Source: Haliotis asinina (lineage: Eukaryota; Mollusca; Gastropoda; Lepetellida; Haliotidae). From it: a stretch of 64,000 bases of DNA. A program made the translations under genes and the position numbers. Location: assembly GCF_037392515.1 (NCBI RefSeq), contig NC_090291.1, positions 20,004,001-20,068,000 of the forward strand, in the 5' to 3' direction. Shown here piece by piece: positions 11,953 to 22,752 of this stretch. The notes beneath the pieces are model-generated. The model saw nothing but the letters and a program-made list of their open reading frames with translations, ran no database searches and was not told the origin of the DNA. The first letter of the stretch is position 1; every line of letters starts with the position of its first letter.

Positions 11953-12000
11953 TGAGTTTTGTTCAAGAGTTTTGTTCAAGGGTTTTGTTCAAGGGTTTTG
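11953..12000. repeat. 13-bp short tandem repeat
   Basis: Three adjoining copies of GGTTTTGTTCAAG or AGTTTTGTTCAAG with a partial fourth. Confidence 0.7.
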
Positions 12001-12009
12001 CTGGAGTGC

Positions 12010-13871
12010 GTTTTGATTTTAAAGTATTATACATGTATATTCGTCGATGAAATAGCAGTGTTGATAATTGTTTCTGTTGACCACAAAGTTCTAAGAAACA
12101 GGGAATATTATAAGATGATCACGAGTCTAAAGTTTGAGACAATTTGACAAAAGTGAACCAGTTAACGGGTTTACCTGTTTCAAAACACATGTTAAACTGT
12201 TTCACTGACTTGGATGTGCGTCATTCTTCCTTTACCCGCCAATAAAATGCTGTGCGGAGCTGTCACTATGTTTAACAAATGAGTCAGGTCACCTTGAGAC
12301 ACTTTTCTGAATTCATCGCACATACGGTGTTGTTTATCGTGCAACACGTTACAGCGTTGTTGTGACATGAACACTTTGCTTCAGTATCACGAACGGTAAC
12401 TTTCCGAAATATACCTGCACCAAGACAGCGCCACTTGGATCTCCATGGCTTATATACAACTTGGGCTTCCTTTAAGCAATGGGTTTGATAACTTTGGAGT
12501 CCACTATTTTTCACACCGTAATCTGGCTTTCATGTGACTTTCATGATAATCTCTCTCGCTTTCATATTACATGCACCTAAACGCTTTAACATTCTGTGGA
12601 TTGTAAGCAATCCCCCTCTATTTAGCAAATCAGACGCTTCAGATAGAGCTAACTATTGACGTATGTTACCACTCTTTTCTGTGTGTTCTGTTTTTTGCCG
12701 TCAGTGATATCAGATGTCTCTTTCAACAAGACGACACTACTCTGTAACCCAAGTCAGCCTCAACGCGCGAGCTTTTTACCGGTTCCATCAATCTAGTTGG
12801 ACAACTAGCGTTTGAGTGAGAAAAAAAACAAAACAATAATGATTACTCCCCTGACATAGCTGAAGTGTTGGTTGTCCACTGGGAGTTTTATTTGTTCCCA
12901 TACAAGATAACAAATTTAAAAACAACACGGAGAGAACAAAATTCAAACGCAACAAAGATGGACATCAATCGTTTTGAAAATTTCAAATCCCGTTGTAATT
13001 GAAAAGAAACGACAACGATTGGACTATGGCAAAACAGCCACGAGGAAAGAGAATTAGCAAATTTGCAAAATCGAAACACGGAAACATTGATTTGAATGGC
13101 ATATTTATGTGTTTGCCGAAACATGTAAACAAATGCAGATGGCTATTGCTGCACAAAATGGCACTCTGCCAGATAATCTTTCATTCATTATAGTAAATCA
13201 TTGGGTCGCTTTGTTGAGAAACTTGCGTTACAACACTTCGCTTTATAGACTTTTAGCTACGCATTAAACGTTTCCGCTGGACTGAGAGTTGAGCTAACTG
13301 AAGAAAGTAATGATTTATGAGATAGGTTATGATCATATATATACCATTTGGAAACGTCAAAAATCGGGTCGTTTTTCATATTAATTATACGCACTCTGGG
13401 ACCTTATAGTATGTCAAATGACCATTATTTCCCTTGAAATGGAGCATAACTATTCTTCCTTTTTCTGTCCAACACACTACTTATGGGGAATAAGGCGATT
13501 CCTATTCAGACTTCCGTTTAGTTCAGTGATGCATTTCTCAAGAATGTGTTTCATTAGCCGATGTCGTTTTGGTGCAAAAAGACAAATGACGGTGCAACAC
13601 CCTTACTCGGCCCTTTTCTAATGTTTCGAACTTGGGATGAGTGCTCAGTTTGAGGAACCAGCAACTATAAAAAGTCATGTTTTCGTAGGCGCCATTTCTA
13701 CATGTTATCTTCGATATCACTTAACTTTTAAACTCTTTGAATGCATATACTTTCATTTGACTTTTAGCAGACTTTTATCTGACTTTTATCTAACTTTAAT
13801 CATTTAACACACTTTTCTTTTCTTCTCACATTTGACTTTCAATAACTTATTAAACATTTATTGTATTCTCT
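12010..13871. other. Unannotated stretch
   Basis: Non-coding DNA with chance ORFs of at most 78 codons. A run of loosely repeated TCTGACTTTTATCTAACTTT lies at 13755-13800. No gene was recognised. Confidence 0.5.
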
Positions 13872-14546
13872 AGGTTTTGGAATAGTGTGGCAATGCCAAG
13901 GAGTTGGTGATGTGGATTGCTTTATGTTTGAGTGAGTGAGTGAGTTTGGTTTTACGCTGCTTTTAGCAATATTCCAGCTATATCACGGCGGGGGACACCA
14001 GAAAATGGGCCTCACACATTGTACCCATGTGAGGAATCGAATCCGGGTCTTCGACGTGACGAGCGAACGCTTTAACCACTAGGCTACCCCACCGCCTCGC
14101 TTTATGTTTGAATTTACGTGTAGGGTTAAAGATAGTTATACACAAACATGGTAGTCTGAGGTGTCAAACTGTTTCAAACTAAATTTTTATGCTGAGTTCA
14201 AAGTGTCACTCTTTCCTGAGCTATACCTAAGCAGTTTACGTAAAGAATACGCACGCATGCTTACTTTGTTTAGAATTGGAGAACTCGATGTTATGCAAAA
14301 TACAGGCAGAAGGCAGGGTATGGACAAAACATTCGTTTTTGCCCACTCTGTAGTTTAAATGCTATTGAAAATGAAATTCATTTTATTTTTGTTTGTCCTG
14401 TCTCTCATGATATACGTCTTAAATATTTTCCTTATTTACACGTGCTTACTATTAATCACAGAGAGACTCTTGTAAGAATGTTACAGTCCTCTGATATCTC
14501 ACTGTTAAAAGAACCTGGCAAATTTTGTTAAAGACGCTGTCGGTCT
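13872..14546 (+). pseudogene. 5'-truncated LINE ORF2 C-terminus, split by a SINE
   Basis: The region downstream of the reverse transcriptase domain of a non-LTR retrotransposon. Translation starts around 13872 (LGFGIVWQCQGVGDVDCF), stops at the SINE inserted at 13932-14098 and resumes in the same frame at 14111. It continues through SLRKEYARMLTLFRIGELDV. Near 14340 the homology changes frame to the zinc-knuckle motif: CPLC, then His and Cys in the pattern C-x2-C...H-x4-C (14345-14405). It ends at a TAA at about 14545. Besides the SINE there is one in-frame TAG at 14154 and the one frameshift. The family resemblance comes from remembered mollusc LINE proteins; the clade cannot be fixed because the polymerase domain is absent. 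Confidence 0.75.
13932..14098 (-). repeat. Family A SINE nested in the LINE remnant
   Basis: Antisense full-length copy with an intact tail complement (GAGTGAGTGAGTTTGGTTTT), body (TCACACATTGTACCCATGTG) and head complement (AACCACTAGGCTACCCCACC). Flanking direct repeats GCTTTATGTTTGA at 13919-13931 and 14099-14111 are the target-site duplication. Removing the SINE and one repeat restores a continuous LINE frame across the junction, so it inserted into the already present LINE. Confidence 0.93.
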
Positions 14547-14559
14547 ACGATCGTCATAT

Positions 14560-15660
14560 CTTTAAACTTTTTGAAATGCAGCAACGATTGTAAATATTTG
14601 CATGTAATATGTACGTGGGCCTGAGGCTTTTTTACAGAAACAAATGAATTATTATTACTAATGTCTTACTTTCATTTAGAGTGTCTCTAAACAATATGTT
14701 GGTCTGTTGGTATTCACAAATGACTGCACAAATCGCCAAGGCCTGGGGTGCCACAAGTCTCGTTGAAGAGTTGTTGTGAAACATTTGACCTTTGTCCCTA
14801 CCATTTACAAAACTGGAACATGCGAGAGCTGCAACACATTGAGTCTGATCAGCCTGTAGCAAAGCTGAAATCACTCCCATTCACTTACTCTCCCACTCAC
14901 ACATCTACCCACAAACCCACCCACTCATTATCTTTCTGTCTATAATCTACCTATCAAATCAATTATAAATTAGCATGACTTGTGTTGTGAGTGCGTTTTC
15001 ATTTTAACATCTCGCAGTGTTGACTACAAAGCTGATAATGCCGACGACAACCTCCAGAAAAGTAATCAAAGATGATAATAAAATAAAGTTAAGTCAGTCG
15101 ATCACTTGAACAAGCCCCTTGAAACCATCCTTGCGGAATTGTTTTGAGTAGAAATCTGCGTGTACAGTTTTTCATTCATTCCACAAACCCCTTCGAGACT
15201 GCTTTATCCTGTGCAGATCAACAATGACGTATCGTTGTCGATGGGCATTATCTGATAGCAATTAACCGATTAAATATGTTCTTAATCGTCCTAACAGTAC
15301 GTTGACATTAGAGCACATGTGTTTCATATTTCATGACGTTACTGATGTTGTTCAGTTTCAAATGTTAACATGTTTACGTTGGACGTCGTCAAGCTTTCCT
15401 AATGTATAAACCATTTCTGCTGTTTGGTCGTGGAGAACGAGCAGGCGTGAGAGCAATGGGCTGATTTTGGATACAGGATACAGTGATCATGGTTGTAATA
15501 CTAGGATATAATCTTACCTTCATGTAAAATACTCTACAAGTTTCCAGTTCGTAACTATTCGTCTATTTCCGTGAACTACAAGAAAACTCGTACCCCTCTC
15601 GCACGCCAGTATTGCCGTGAATCGTGGCAAACCAATCAAATCGCGTGTTGTAAAACGCAT
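14560..15660. other. Unannotated stretch
   Basis: No recognisable gene. A CACTCACACATCTACCCACA simple-sequence patch at 14890-14930 resembles a decayed SINE tail without a body. Confidence 0.45.
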
Positions 15661-15668
15661 TTCAAAAC

Positions 15669-15845
15669 ATGAAAATGGCGAAACCGTGGAACTTTGAAAT
15701 TTCGCTACGCTATGCCAAGCAGAATGTAAACATAAACGTTGAGCTAGAGAATGAACAACTTTCAACACTGAAGCTTATTTGCAAAGAGAATGACCGTATT
15801 GCTGTTTTGCCCACGGGATGTAGATATTCTAAGAGCCATGTTTGG
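15669..15845 (+). pseudogene. RecQ-like helicase N-terminal fragment
   Basis: A 55-60 residue stretch beginning MKMAKPWNFEISLRYAKQ looks like the start of a RecQ-type helicase core. An alpha-helical lead-in is followed by a Q-motif-like EQLSTLKLICKENDR, then IAVLPTG where motif I (Walker A) should complete as GxGKS. Here it reads LPTGCRYSK, so the glycine-lysine part of the nucleotide-binding loop is altered. Homology stops soon after. It may be a decayed retrocopy or one exon of a dead copy. The resemblance is by pattern only and the fragment is short. Confidence 0.4.
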
Positions 15846-16279
15846 AAATTCAGAGTTATCGTTCCTAGTACTAGACTATTTTCATGTCAACGCCCGTCTG
15901 CGCTTAGACAACACCCAGTCGTATACATGGCTACGAGACATGTTTGAGACGCCATCCGGCTTGCCGGAATGACACGAGTAGTTACGAATGCAAGTTTCCC
16001 TGTATCTCTCACAATCGTATGACGTCATGCATTGCATTCTGTTTTTGAGTTCAGTATGTACGCATTTATTTTACCGACTTTCACTGCTATATTTTAACTA
16101 TTTTCTACATTGAATCGTTTGCACTCTCAACCTAAACACAATTATCCATTTTTATGGCAGTTAAAAGCTTGTCAGACTATGTTTCGCCATTTTGTTTTCA
16201 AAGCCAGAAAGTGGGTAGCGATTTTTAAAATAAAATAAAATTTTAGTTTGTACATTTAACATGGCGATAAGATAAATAA

Positions 16280-16385
16280 GTTGTATGCTTCTCCCTTGGG
16301 TAATACAGTATGATGTACGCTTCTTTTTTAGCAGTTACAAATAAGCGTACATCAGACCGTATTACCCTCGAGAGGAGCATGCAAC
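16280..16385. repeat. 43-bp imperfect inverted repeat (foldback)
   Basis: Arm 16280-16322 pairs with 16343-16385 around a 20-bp loop. Both arms include GGGTAATAC and TGATGTACGCTT in complementary order, with about seven mismatches. As RNA it would form a hairpin of roughly 106 nt. It could be a MITE remnant or a small-RNA precursor; the sequence alone does not decide. Confidence 0.75.
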
Positions 16386-16567
16386 ATAATCCCGAGGTTG
16401 TTGTCCTGTACTAGTGAGTTGTTACCAAGAGAAAATGTTTAAGATTTTGCTGTATTTTTTCTTCCTGCCGTTAACCTGACACATTGGTGGAAGCCCAGTC
16501 TGTACTGTTGTAGAACGAACCTAAACTGAAGCCTGGAATCCTGATCCAAAAGACATGTAAAGATCCC

Positions 16568-16695
16568 GTTAGAACTGACCTTCAGTAACCAATGCTTGTC
16601 GTAAGAGGCGGGTGGTCAGACTTGCTGACTTTGTTGACACATTACTCATGTTGTCAACCACTAGAATGTCAGGATTCGATTGATTCCATACCACC
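16568..16695 (+). repeat. Family B dispersed repeat, 5' half
   Basis: ACTGACCTTCAGTAACCAAT, TTGTCGTAAGAGGCG, GGTGGTCAGACTTGCTGACT and CACTAGAATGTCAGGATTCG are recognisable. The CTAACGGGATC block is deleted and the tail is missing. Confidence 0.65.
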
Positions 16696-17255
16696 ATCAT
16701 ACAGCGTACACGTATTGACTGGACGATAAACAACAATAACAGCACAGACACCATATGGCTGTGGTGATGTTCACCATCAGATGAAGCTACTTTTCTATGA
16801 TATTCTATTGTTATTTCAAAATATCTGATTTTACACACATGGCGATTTTGTTCCATTGTTGCACATTCTAAAAAGCATTGCTTTCACAAACATAACCGTG
16901 AAGTGTAAAAAAAACATATCAGAGTTGTGTTTAACTTTGGTTGAACTCAGTTTACGTCATTTGTAGGGATGAAATCTACAGTATACCCCACCCCACTGTT
17001 TGATCATGCACATAATAGGAGTGATACCTTATCATAATACCCAGATGTTACACAGACCGGGAACAATATTACGTTCCTCTGAAAATTCAATATATATGTT
17101 TCATATTTCAGCATTACATTATTCATTTAACGGCAATGATGTACGCCTACACCAAACCAAACAAGCTGCATGGACGAAACTAACAATAAGGCCATTGTAA
17201 TCTGGTATGATGAAGTATACTGTATGAGACTTTGACGAGGCTGCACTGGGCATGT

Positions 17256-17345
17256 GGTCTAAGAATATTTCGGTCTATTGACAACGTCGGATACCAGTGG
17301 TTTGGGTTCGAATCTCGGTTTGTCATTTTCATAACCGTGTTATCG
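17256..17345 (+). repeat. tRNA-like SINE head, unassigned family
   Basis: GGTTTGGGTTCGAATCTCGG is a strong pol III B box. About 50 bp upstream, GTGGTCTAAGAA is a weak A box. The downstream sequence matches neither family A nor B. Confidence 0.4.
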
Positions 17346-17723
17346 TGGTATATAATTACGTTTGTGTAACTAAATGGAGACCCAGAATCTGTTTTGGCTG
17401 CTTAACTAAACACAACTAGTACTAACTTGACTACTCCTAAAATGAATATCAATAAATAGGTATTGTTAGTGCAAAATTCTTGCTTTATGTATTCATAATA
17501 TAATTTAATGGTCGGTGTCGACTCAAATCAATGGCCTATACACGTCCATGTGATATAAACCCAATAACGGATACGTAATGAAATATATCCAATCGTTTTC
17601 CAGGAGAAAGTTTGCTTTTAGCAAATTGGCAAAATTAAATTAGCAATATTTTAGATTGATATGACAACAGTTGGGGGCAATGGTGAGATACAATCCATTG
17701 GTTGGTGATACTGATGGTGTGGT

Positions 17724-18503
17724 GATGATATACAAACCACGTGGGAAGGTTGATGGCCGGCTGATGATATACAAACCACGTGGGAAGGTTGATGGCCGGC
17801 TGATGATATACAAACCACGTGGGAAGGTTGATGGCCTGGTGATGATATACAAACTACGTGGGGAGGTTGATGGCCGGCTGATGATATACAAACCACGTGG
17901 GAAGGTTGATGGCCTGGTGATGATATACAAACTACGTGGCGAGGTTGATGGCCTGGTGATGATATACAAACTACGTAGGGAGGTTGATGGCCTGGTCATG
18001 ATATACAAACTACGTGGCGAGGTTGATGGCCTGATGATGATATACAAACCACGTGGGGAGGCTGATGGCCGGCTGATGATATACAAACCACGTGGGAAGG
18101 TTGATGGCCTGGTAATGATATACAAACCACGTAGGAAGGTTGATGGCCTGGTGATGATATACAAACTACGTGGCGAGGTTGATGGCCTGATGATGATATA
18201 CAAACTACGTGGGGAGGTTGATGGCCTGGTGATGATATACAAACTACGTGGGGAGGTTGATGGCCTGGTGATGGTATACAAACCACGTGGGAAGGTTGAT
18301 GGCCGGCTGATGATATACAAACCACGTAGGAAGGTTGATGGCCTGGTGATGATATACAAACTACGTGGCGAGGTTGATGGCCTGATGATGATATACAAAC
18401 TACGTGGGGAGGTTGATGGCCTGGTGATGATATACAAACTACGTGGGGAGGTTGGTGGCCTGGTGATGGTATACAAACCACACGAGGTAGTTGATGTCTT
18501 TGT
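17724..18503. repeat. 39-bp minisatellite, about 20 units
   Basis: Twenty tandem units with an exact 39-bp period (13 codons) and a core of ATGATATACAAACCACGTGG plus a GAGGTTGATGGCC segment. Units fall into two main variants, CCACGTGGGAAGG and CTACGTGGGGAGG or CTACGTGGCGAGG. A run of five units near 18112-18290 is repeated at 18307-18480 with the same variant order, showing block duplication. The period is a multiple of three and lacks stops in several frames, so ORFs of 298 codons (+) and 317 codons (-) run through it. They are repetitive, low in complexity and have no start context or splice sites, so I do not call a gene. CCACGTGG contains the CACGTG E-box. Confidence 0.93.
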
Positions 18504-18509
18504 GGTTAT

Positions 18510-19686
18510 ATTATGTTTTAAGGGTGTTCGTGCACAAATATCACTTTCAAAAAGATCGTCGTGGTAGTCGTCTAATACACAGTAATTGTACACCTCGTTC
18601 TAGCACTAAACACGCAGTGCTATCCTACATTGTTCAAGGCGGAGTAAGACTCACTCACAGACATTGTGACGTTTTGTTAATCCAATGGGAAGATAGATAG
18701 GCCATAAACATTCGGTATAACGAGGTCTTAGAGTGTATATACCTGTAAAATGTGGACATGAATGCCTGTCCATCAGCTGATTGGTGTTTGATTGCTAACG
18801 CTGCGCTCAGTGAGATTAATATCCTTGTTTCAACAACGCCATTGCTCAGCAAAAAACGTCGCCTCAACGCTACAATGACGTTTCACGGTATGATTTAGGG
18901 CTGTTCTTCCGACGTCTCGTAATCAATAAAAACCACAAACACGACAGCTTGGACAGGAGTGAGAGATGGAGTATATTTCTCTTCGCCGCCGCTGTTGTGT
19001 CAGTTACTCGAGAAACTTTGTCAATATTCTTCAAGTCATTTTTAATTTTAATTTTCAAATGTGGAATCACTTCACTTGAAATTTGAGATTGTTGCTGTCA
19101 AAATATATCATATGAAAACCGATTTTGATGTCAAACATCGTTTGCCGGTTGTGCATCCTATTGTGGAGTTTCTTTGATGGATAGGGACCACACATGGGGA
19201 TATTGATGGAAATCCAAGTTGATTCCAATGAGCAGATTTCCTTCTTGCGCGGTGGTTCCATGAAGACGGAACCATTCATTCACTGCATTTGGTTGAATGG
19301 TACTCTACGTTGTACCTGGGAATATGTCGGCAGTACCGGCGAGGTACTGCCGGGTGATATCCCATTTAGTCAGGGAATTAGCATGGCGTTGTGTCTGTGA
19401 CGGTGGTTTTGTTGAACTGTGCATCAGTATTGACATAAGTAACCGACATCATCGCTACTGAGCTGATGATCTATACAAGATCAGAGTACGCTTCTTGATT
19501 ACGGCCCGAGGCTATACATACACATATGCATTATGTATACACATATGCATTTTTAAGCACCACCTGAATCCAAGCGCATTTTGTTTATATTTGGCCGGAA
19601 CAGACAACCATATCTTCGAATTCGTATTTCGCGTAATATCTTAAAAGCTATGGGTCGCATGTTCACGGCCCCAAGCAATCCAGGGT
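18510..19686. other. Unannotated stretch with one perfect hairpin
   Basis: No recognisable gene. At 19328-19352 CGGCAGTACC and GGTACTGCCG form a perfect 10-bp stem with a 5-base loop, inside a 68-codon open frame of unknown meaning. Confidence 0.5.
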
Positions 19687-19772
19687 CACGTTTCGTAGCT
19701 CTACGACTGTCATAAGTCTATGCAAAAGTATGGGACTTATGACCACCTTAGATCGCTTTGTGAAATGGAGCC
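19687..19772. mobile_element. CGTAG-family foldback element, decayed
   Basis: CACGTTTCGTAGCTCTACGA at the left and TTTGTGAAATGGAGCCC at the right border a palindromic centre (CATAAGTCTATG..GGGACTTATG). The layout matches the better copies at 22.6 and 25.2 kb. Confidence 0.55.
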
Positions 19773-20269
19773 CAGGTGTATGCTTCATAAATGGGGCATG
19801 TGCAGTTTTCTGATCTGATTCAATTGACGAGTGCCACACGACTATTTGCTAATTTTTGAAGAAGCACGTTACGCGGGCCTGGGAGCCTAAGGACAACAAA
19901 TGTCCGTGATGATCCAGTTCTGAAACGCAATCTCATGTCCAGAGCCGCAGAGTAAGAGTCCGACTCCCATCAGGTGGACACTCGGCGTTCATGGCCAGTA
20001 TTTATGAATGACGCCACACTTGCCGTTCTCCAGCAGCCATCGTCCTTTCGCAAACATACCATGGCCCGCGCAGGGGCCCTATTTGCACAACATCAAACAT
20101 CTCTGGGACTGGACACAAAGGTCGAGATTGAGACCCCACCTCTTCCAGACCTGCAGGAATTGACACAAGCGCTCCAGTAAGAACGGTAGAGGATTCCACT
20201 GTACATGTGACCTTCCTATCGGCATACTAGTGTGTATAGGAACACATCACTTCACAAATACAACGAGAA

Positions 20270-20470
20270 CGTAATGAACGTCCCCTCTCCAGACCCATCC
20301 TCACGTAACGAGCGCCTCTTCCCCCCTGCTGCCCCCTCCCACCACCCTCCTAAAAGCGTAATTAGCGTCCCTCTCCAACCACACATACCCGATGAGCGTC
20401 CCCTTATACGCACGTAATGAAGGCTCCCCTCTCTCCTCCGCTTCCCACCCACACAAACACAGTGAGTGTT
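20270..20470. repeat. C-rich decayed tandem repeat
   Basis: Repeated blocks of CGTAATGAACGTCCCCTCTC type (CGTAACGAGCGCC, CGTAATTAGCGTCC, CGATGAGCGTCCCC, CGTAATGAAGGCTCCCC) recur every 20-65 bp within a strongly C-rich plus strand. It is an old irregular minisatellite. A 117-codon minus-strand frame across it is a by-product. Confidence 0.6.
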
Positions 20471-20474
20471 CCTG

Positions 20475-21530
20475 TATGTTTCCAGGCCCCTTGATGTGTC
20501 CTTACATACGCTGTCTCTTGGCCCCCAGCAAATAGTTGTGGTCGATTTGTCGATGCCAATACGACTATGTCCACAGCCTCGATCTCTGTCCCAATAAGGG
20601 CCCACCTGCCCGTCAAGACACCAATCACTCTGTCAATCGATTCATCAACAAACTTAACACTTTTACCGGTGTATCGTAACAAAACACCTCCATTTAGCTT
20701 GTACCAGGAAATGATTAACTAGCTGTAATTGCTCCACTTTTGACTGCACTTTAAACATCCAAGGCCACCCTCCCACACCGGAGAAGCGGGCGTTCTTTCG
20801 GGGTAAAATCTATATGGTCACATGTGCAGCTTGCTAATACGCTCCTATAGTATCGATTTCTTCAAGCCCGCCTCTTTTGAGTGTCCGCTCTACAATGGTC
20901 CATATTACCAGTACCAGAGGTGCAGTCTGGCTATGGAGCTACAGTGGCTGGGTAAAGGCAGGTGATCCCACCTGAGGTCGCAGAGTTGCAGGAATTACCA
21001 TTCCAGAGTAGAAGCCGTATTCACCAGGAGCAGCACCGGTAGGAATTACTCTTGTATGTCATGCGCATGTTGCTTGCGAAACTTTCTATTAACTAAGTCC
21101 CATTGCTAGTACGATGTGAAAACTACGGTAAAGATCGCTCAGTCGGTTAGCATTGGTCCGGTTTCGAGATGATGCGTTAGTACAAAGGTAACGCGTAAAA
21201 GTGACAGAAGTTGTACAGTCAGTTACGTAACAGACCCTAAGCACGTACCACCAAATCTTCACAAACAGGTCCGGGTTCCTCACAGAATGAGGATGGGTGG
21301 TTGGTTGGTTGGTGCAGAGCCCATTGTCCAGCGTTGTTGAGCTTAGCCCGTCATACACCGTGTTCAAATATTAGTTTTGTAATAGTTGTATTATGTCGCT
21401 AGTGTTGTCGACTGTTTCCTGGTTTTATCCAGTGTGCTGACTGTAAAGTTATAAACGCGACCATGTGTATTGCACTGGACTTCCACATCCACCTAGCAAC
21501 TGCGTTTGTACAAACCTTGACATTCAGATC
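20475..21530. other. Unannotated stretch
   Basis: No gene recognised. A GGTTGGTTGGTTGGTG patch lies near 21297. Confidence 0.45.
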
Positions 21531-21885
21531 TCACACTGTTGTTGCTGTTGTTACTGTTGTAACTGCTGTCTCCGCACTGCTGCTGTTGTCTCGGCCCTTC
21601 ACTGTTGTTTCTGTTACTGGTATATTTCTGTTGCTGTTGTTACGTCTCCGCACTACTGACTTTGTTGAGTCACATCATTTAGGTTGTAGCTACGTCATAA
21701 TTATTGTTACGTCACAGAATACGTCATTTCACGCTGTGATTGTAAAGTCTTTTTAATGTTGTCGTAGTTACGTCATTTCATTGTTGTTGTTATTACAACT
21801 GTTGTTAGGTCACTCATTCTACCATGACTTCAGTAAATACTGGATTGTTAATCAAAGTCATTCAGAGGTATGTATTCACGTTATT

Positions 21886-22117
21886 TACCTCTGATTTTCC
21901 AACACATTATGTATTTGTTTAAAATCTGAATAACGCGGTTATAGTTGAAAGGAGATAAACGTATTGTGTTGGAAAATCAGAGGTACATGACGAAATTATA
22001 ATAGCTGTAAATTTTGCACTTAAAACCTCGCGTTACGCGTTCGGTTTTAAATCAAATTTAGAGTTGTTATAATTTCGTTATATACCTCTGATTTTCCAAT
22101 GCAGTATGTTTATCTCC
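21886..22117. mobile_element. Foldback element with three arm copies
   Basis: Arms of about 56 bp at 21951-22006 and 22062-22117 are inverted and about 85 percent alike (outer end GGAGATAAAC, inner part GGAAAATCAGAGGTA). The centre contains CCTCGCGTTACGCG. A third partial arm (TACCTCTGATTTTCCAACAC) lies at 21886-21905 and pairs with the middle arm, so two overlapping hairpins are possible. It interrupts the TACGTCA-rich tract and is non-coding. Confidence 0.8.
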
Positions 22118-22635
22118 TACATTTTTCGTTTCAATAGCAGAAATGTGGTGTTAGTACGTCTCCTCACTGTTGTTACGTCACGTCGTTGTTGCTGTTTTGA
22201 CGTCACTTCACTGTTGTTGTTTTACGTCACTTCACTGTTCTTGCTGTTTTGACGTCACCTCACTGTTCTTGCTGTTTTGACGTCACTTCACTGTTCTTGC
22301 TGTTTTGACGTCACTTCACTGTTGTTGTTTTACGTCACTTCACTGTTGCTGTTTTACGTCACTTCACTGTTGCTATTTTTAAATCACCTCACTGTTGCTG
22401 TTTTGACGTCACTTCACTGTTCTTGCTGTTTTGACGTCACCTCACTGTTCTTGCTGTTTTGACGTCACTTCACTGTTGTTGTTTTACGTCACTTCACCGT
22501 TGCTGTTTTTAAATCACCTCACTGTTGCTGTTTTTAAATCACCTCACTGTTGCTGTTTTACGTCACTTCACTGTTGCTGTTTTACGTCACTTCACTGTTG
22601 CTGTTTTACGTCACTTCACTGATGATAAGTAACAG

Positions 22636-22752
22636 GGTCCCGATCCACGAAACGTTCGCAGCCTTACCACATTCGTAAGTCTATGATAAACTATAAAGCT
22701 ACAGTAGGGCGGAACGTTACGAGCATTTTACGAATCGGAACCCAGACCCTTA
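22636..22752. mobile_element. CGTAG-family foldback element
   Basis: GGTCCCGATCCACGAAACG at the left is complemented at the right by TTTTACGAATCGGAACCC. The interior is TTCGTAAGTCTATGATAAAC. It is inserted at the 3' edge of the TACGTCA-rich tract, whose units resume at about 22757. Confidence 0.7.

Noticed and set aside
22277-22622. Cysteine-rich ORFs (SLHCCCF repeats)
   Set aside because: Produced by translating the TGTTGCTGTTTTACGTCACTT minisatellite.
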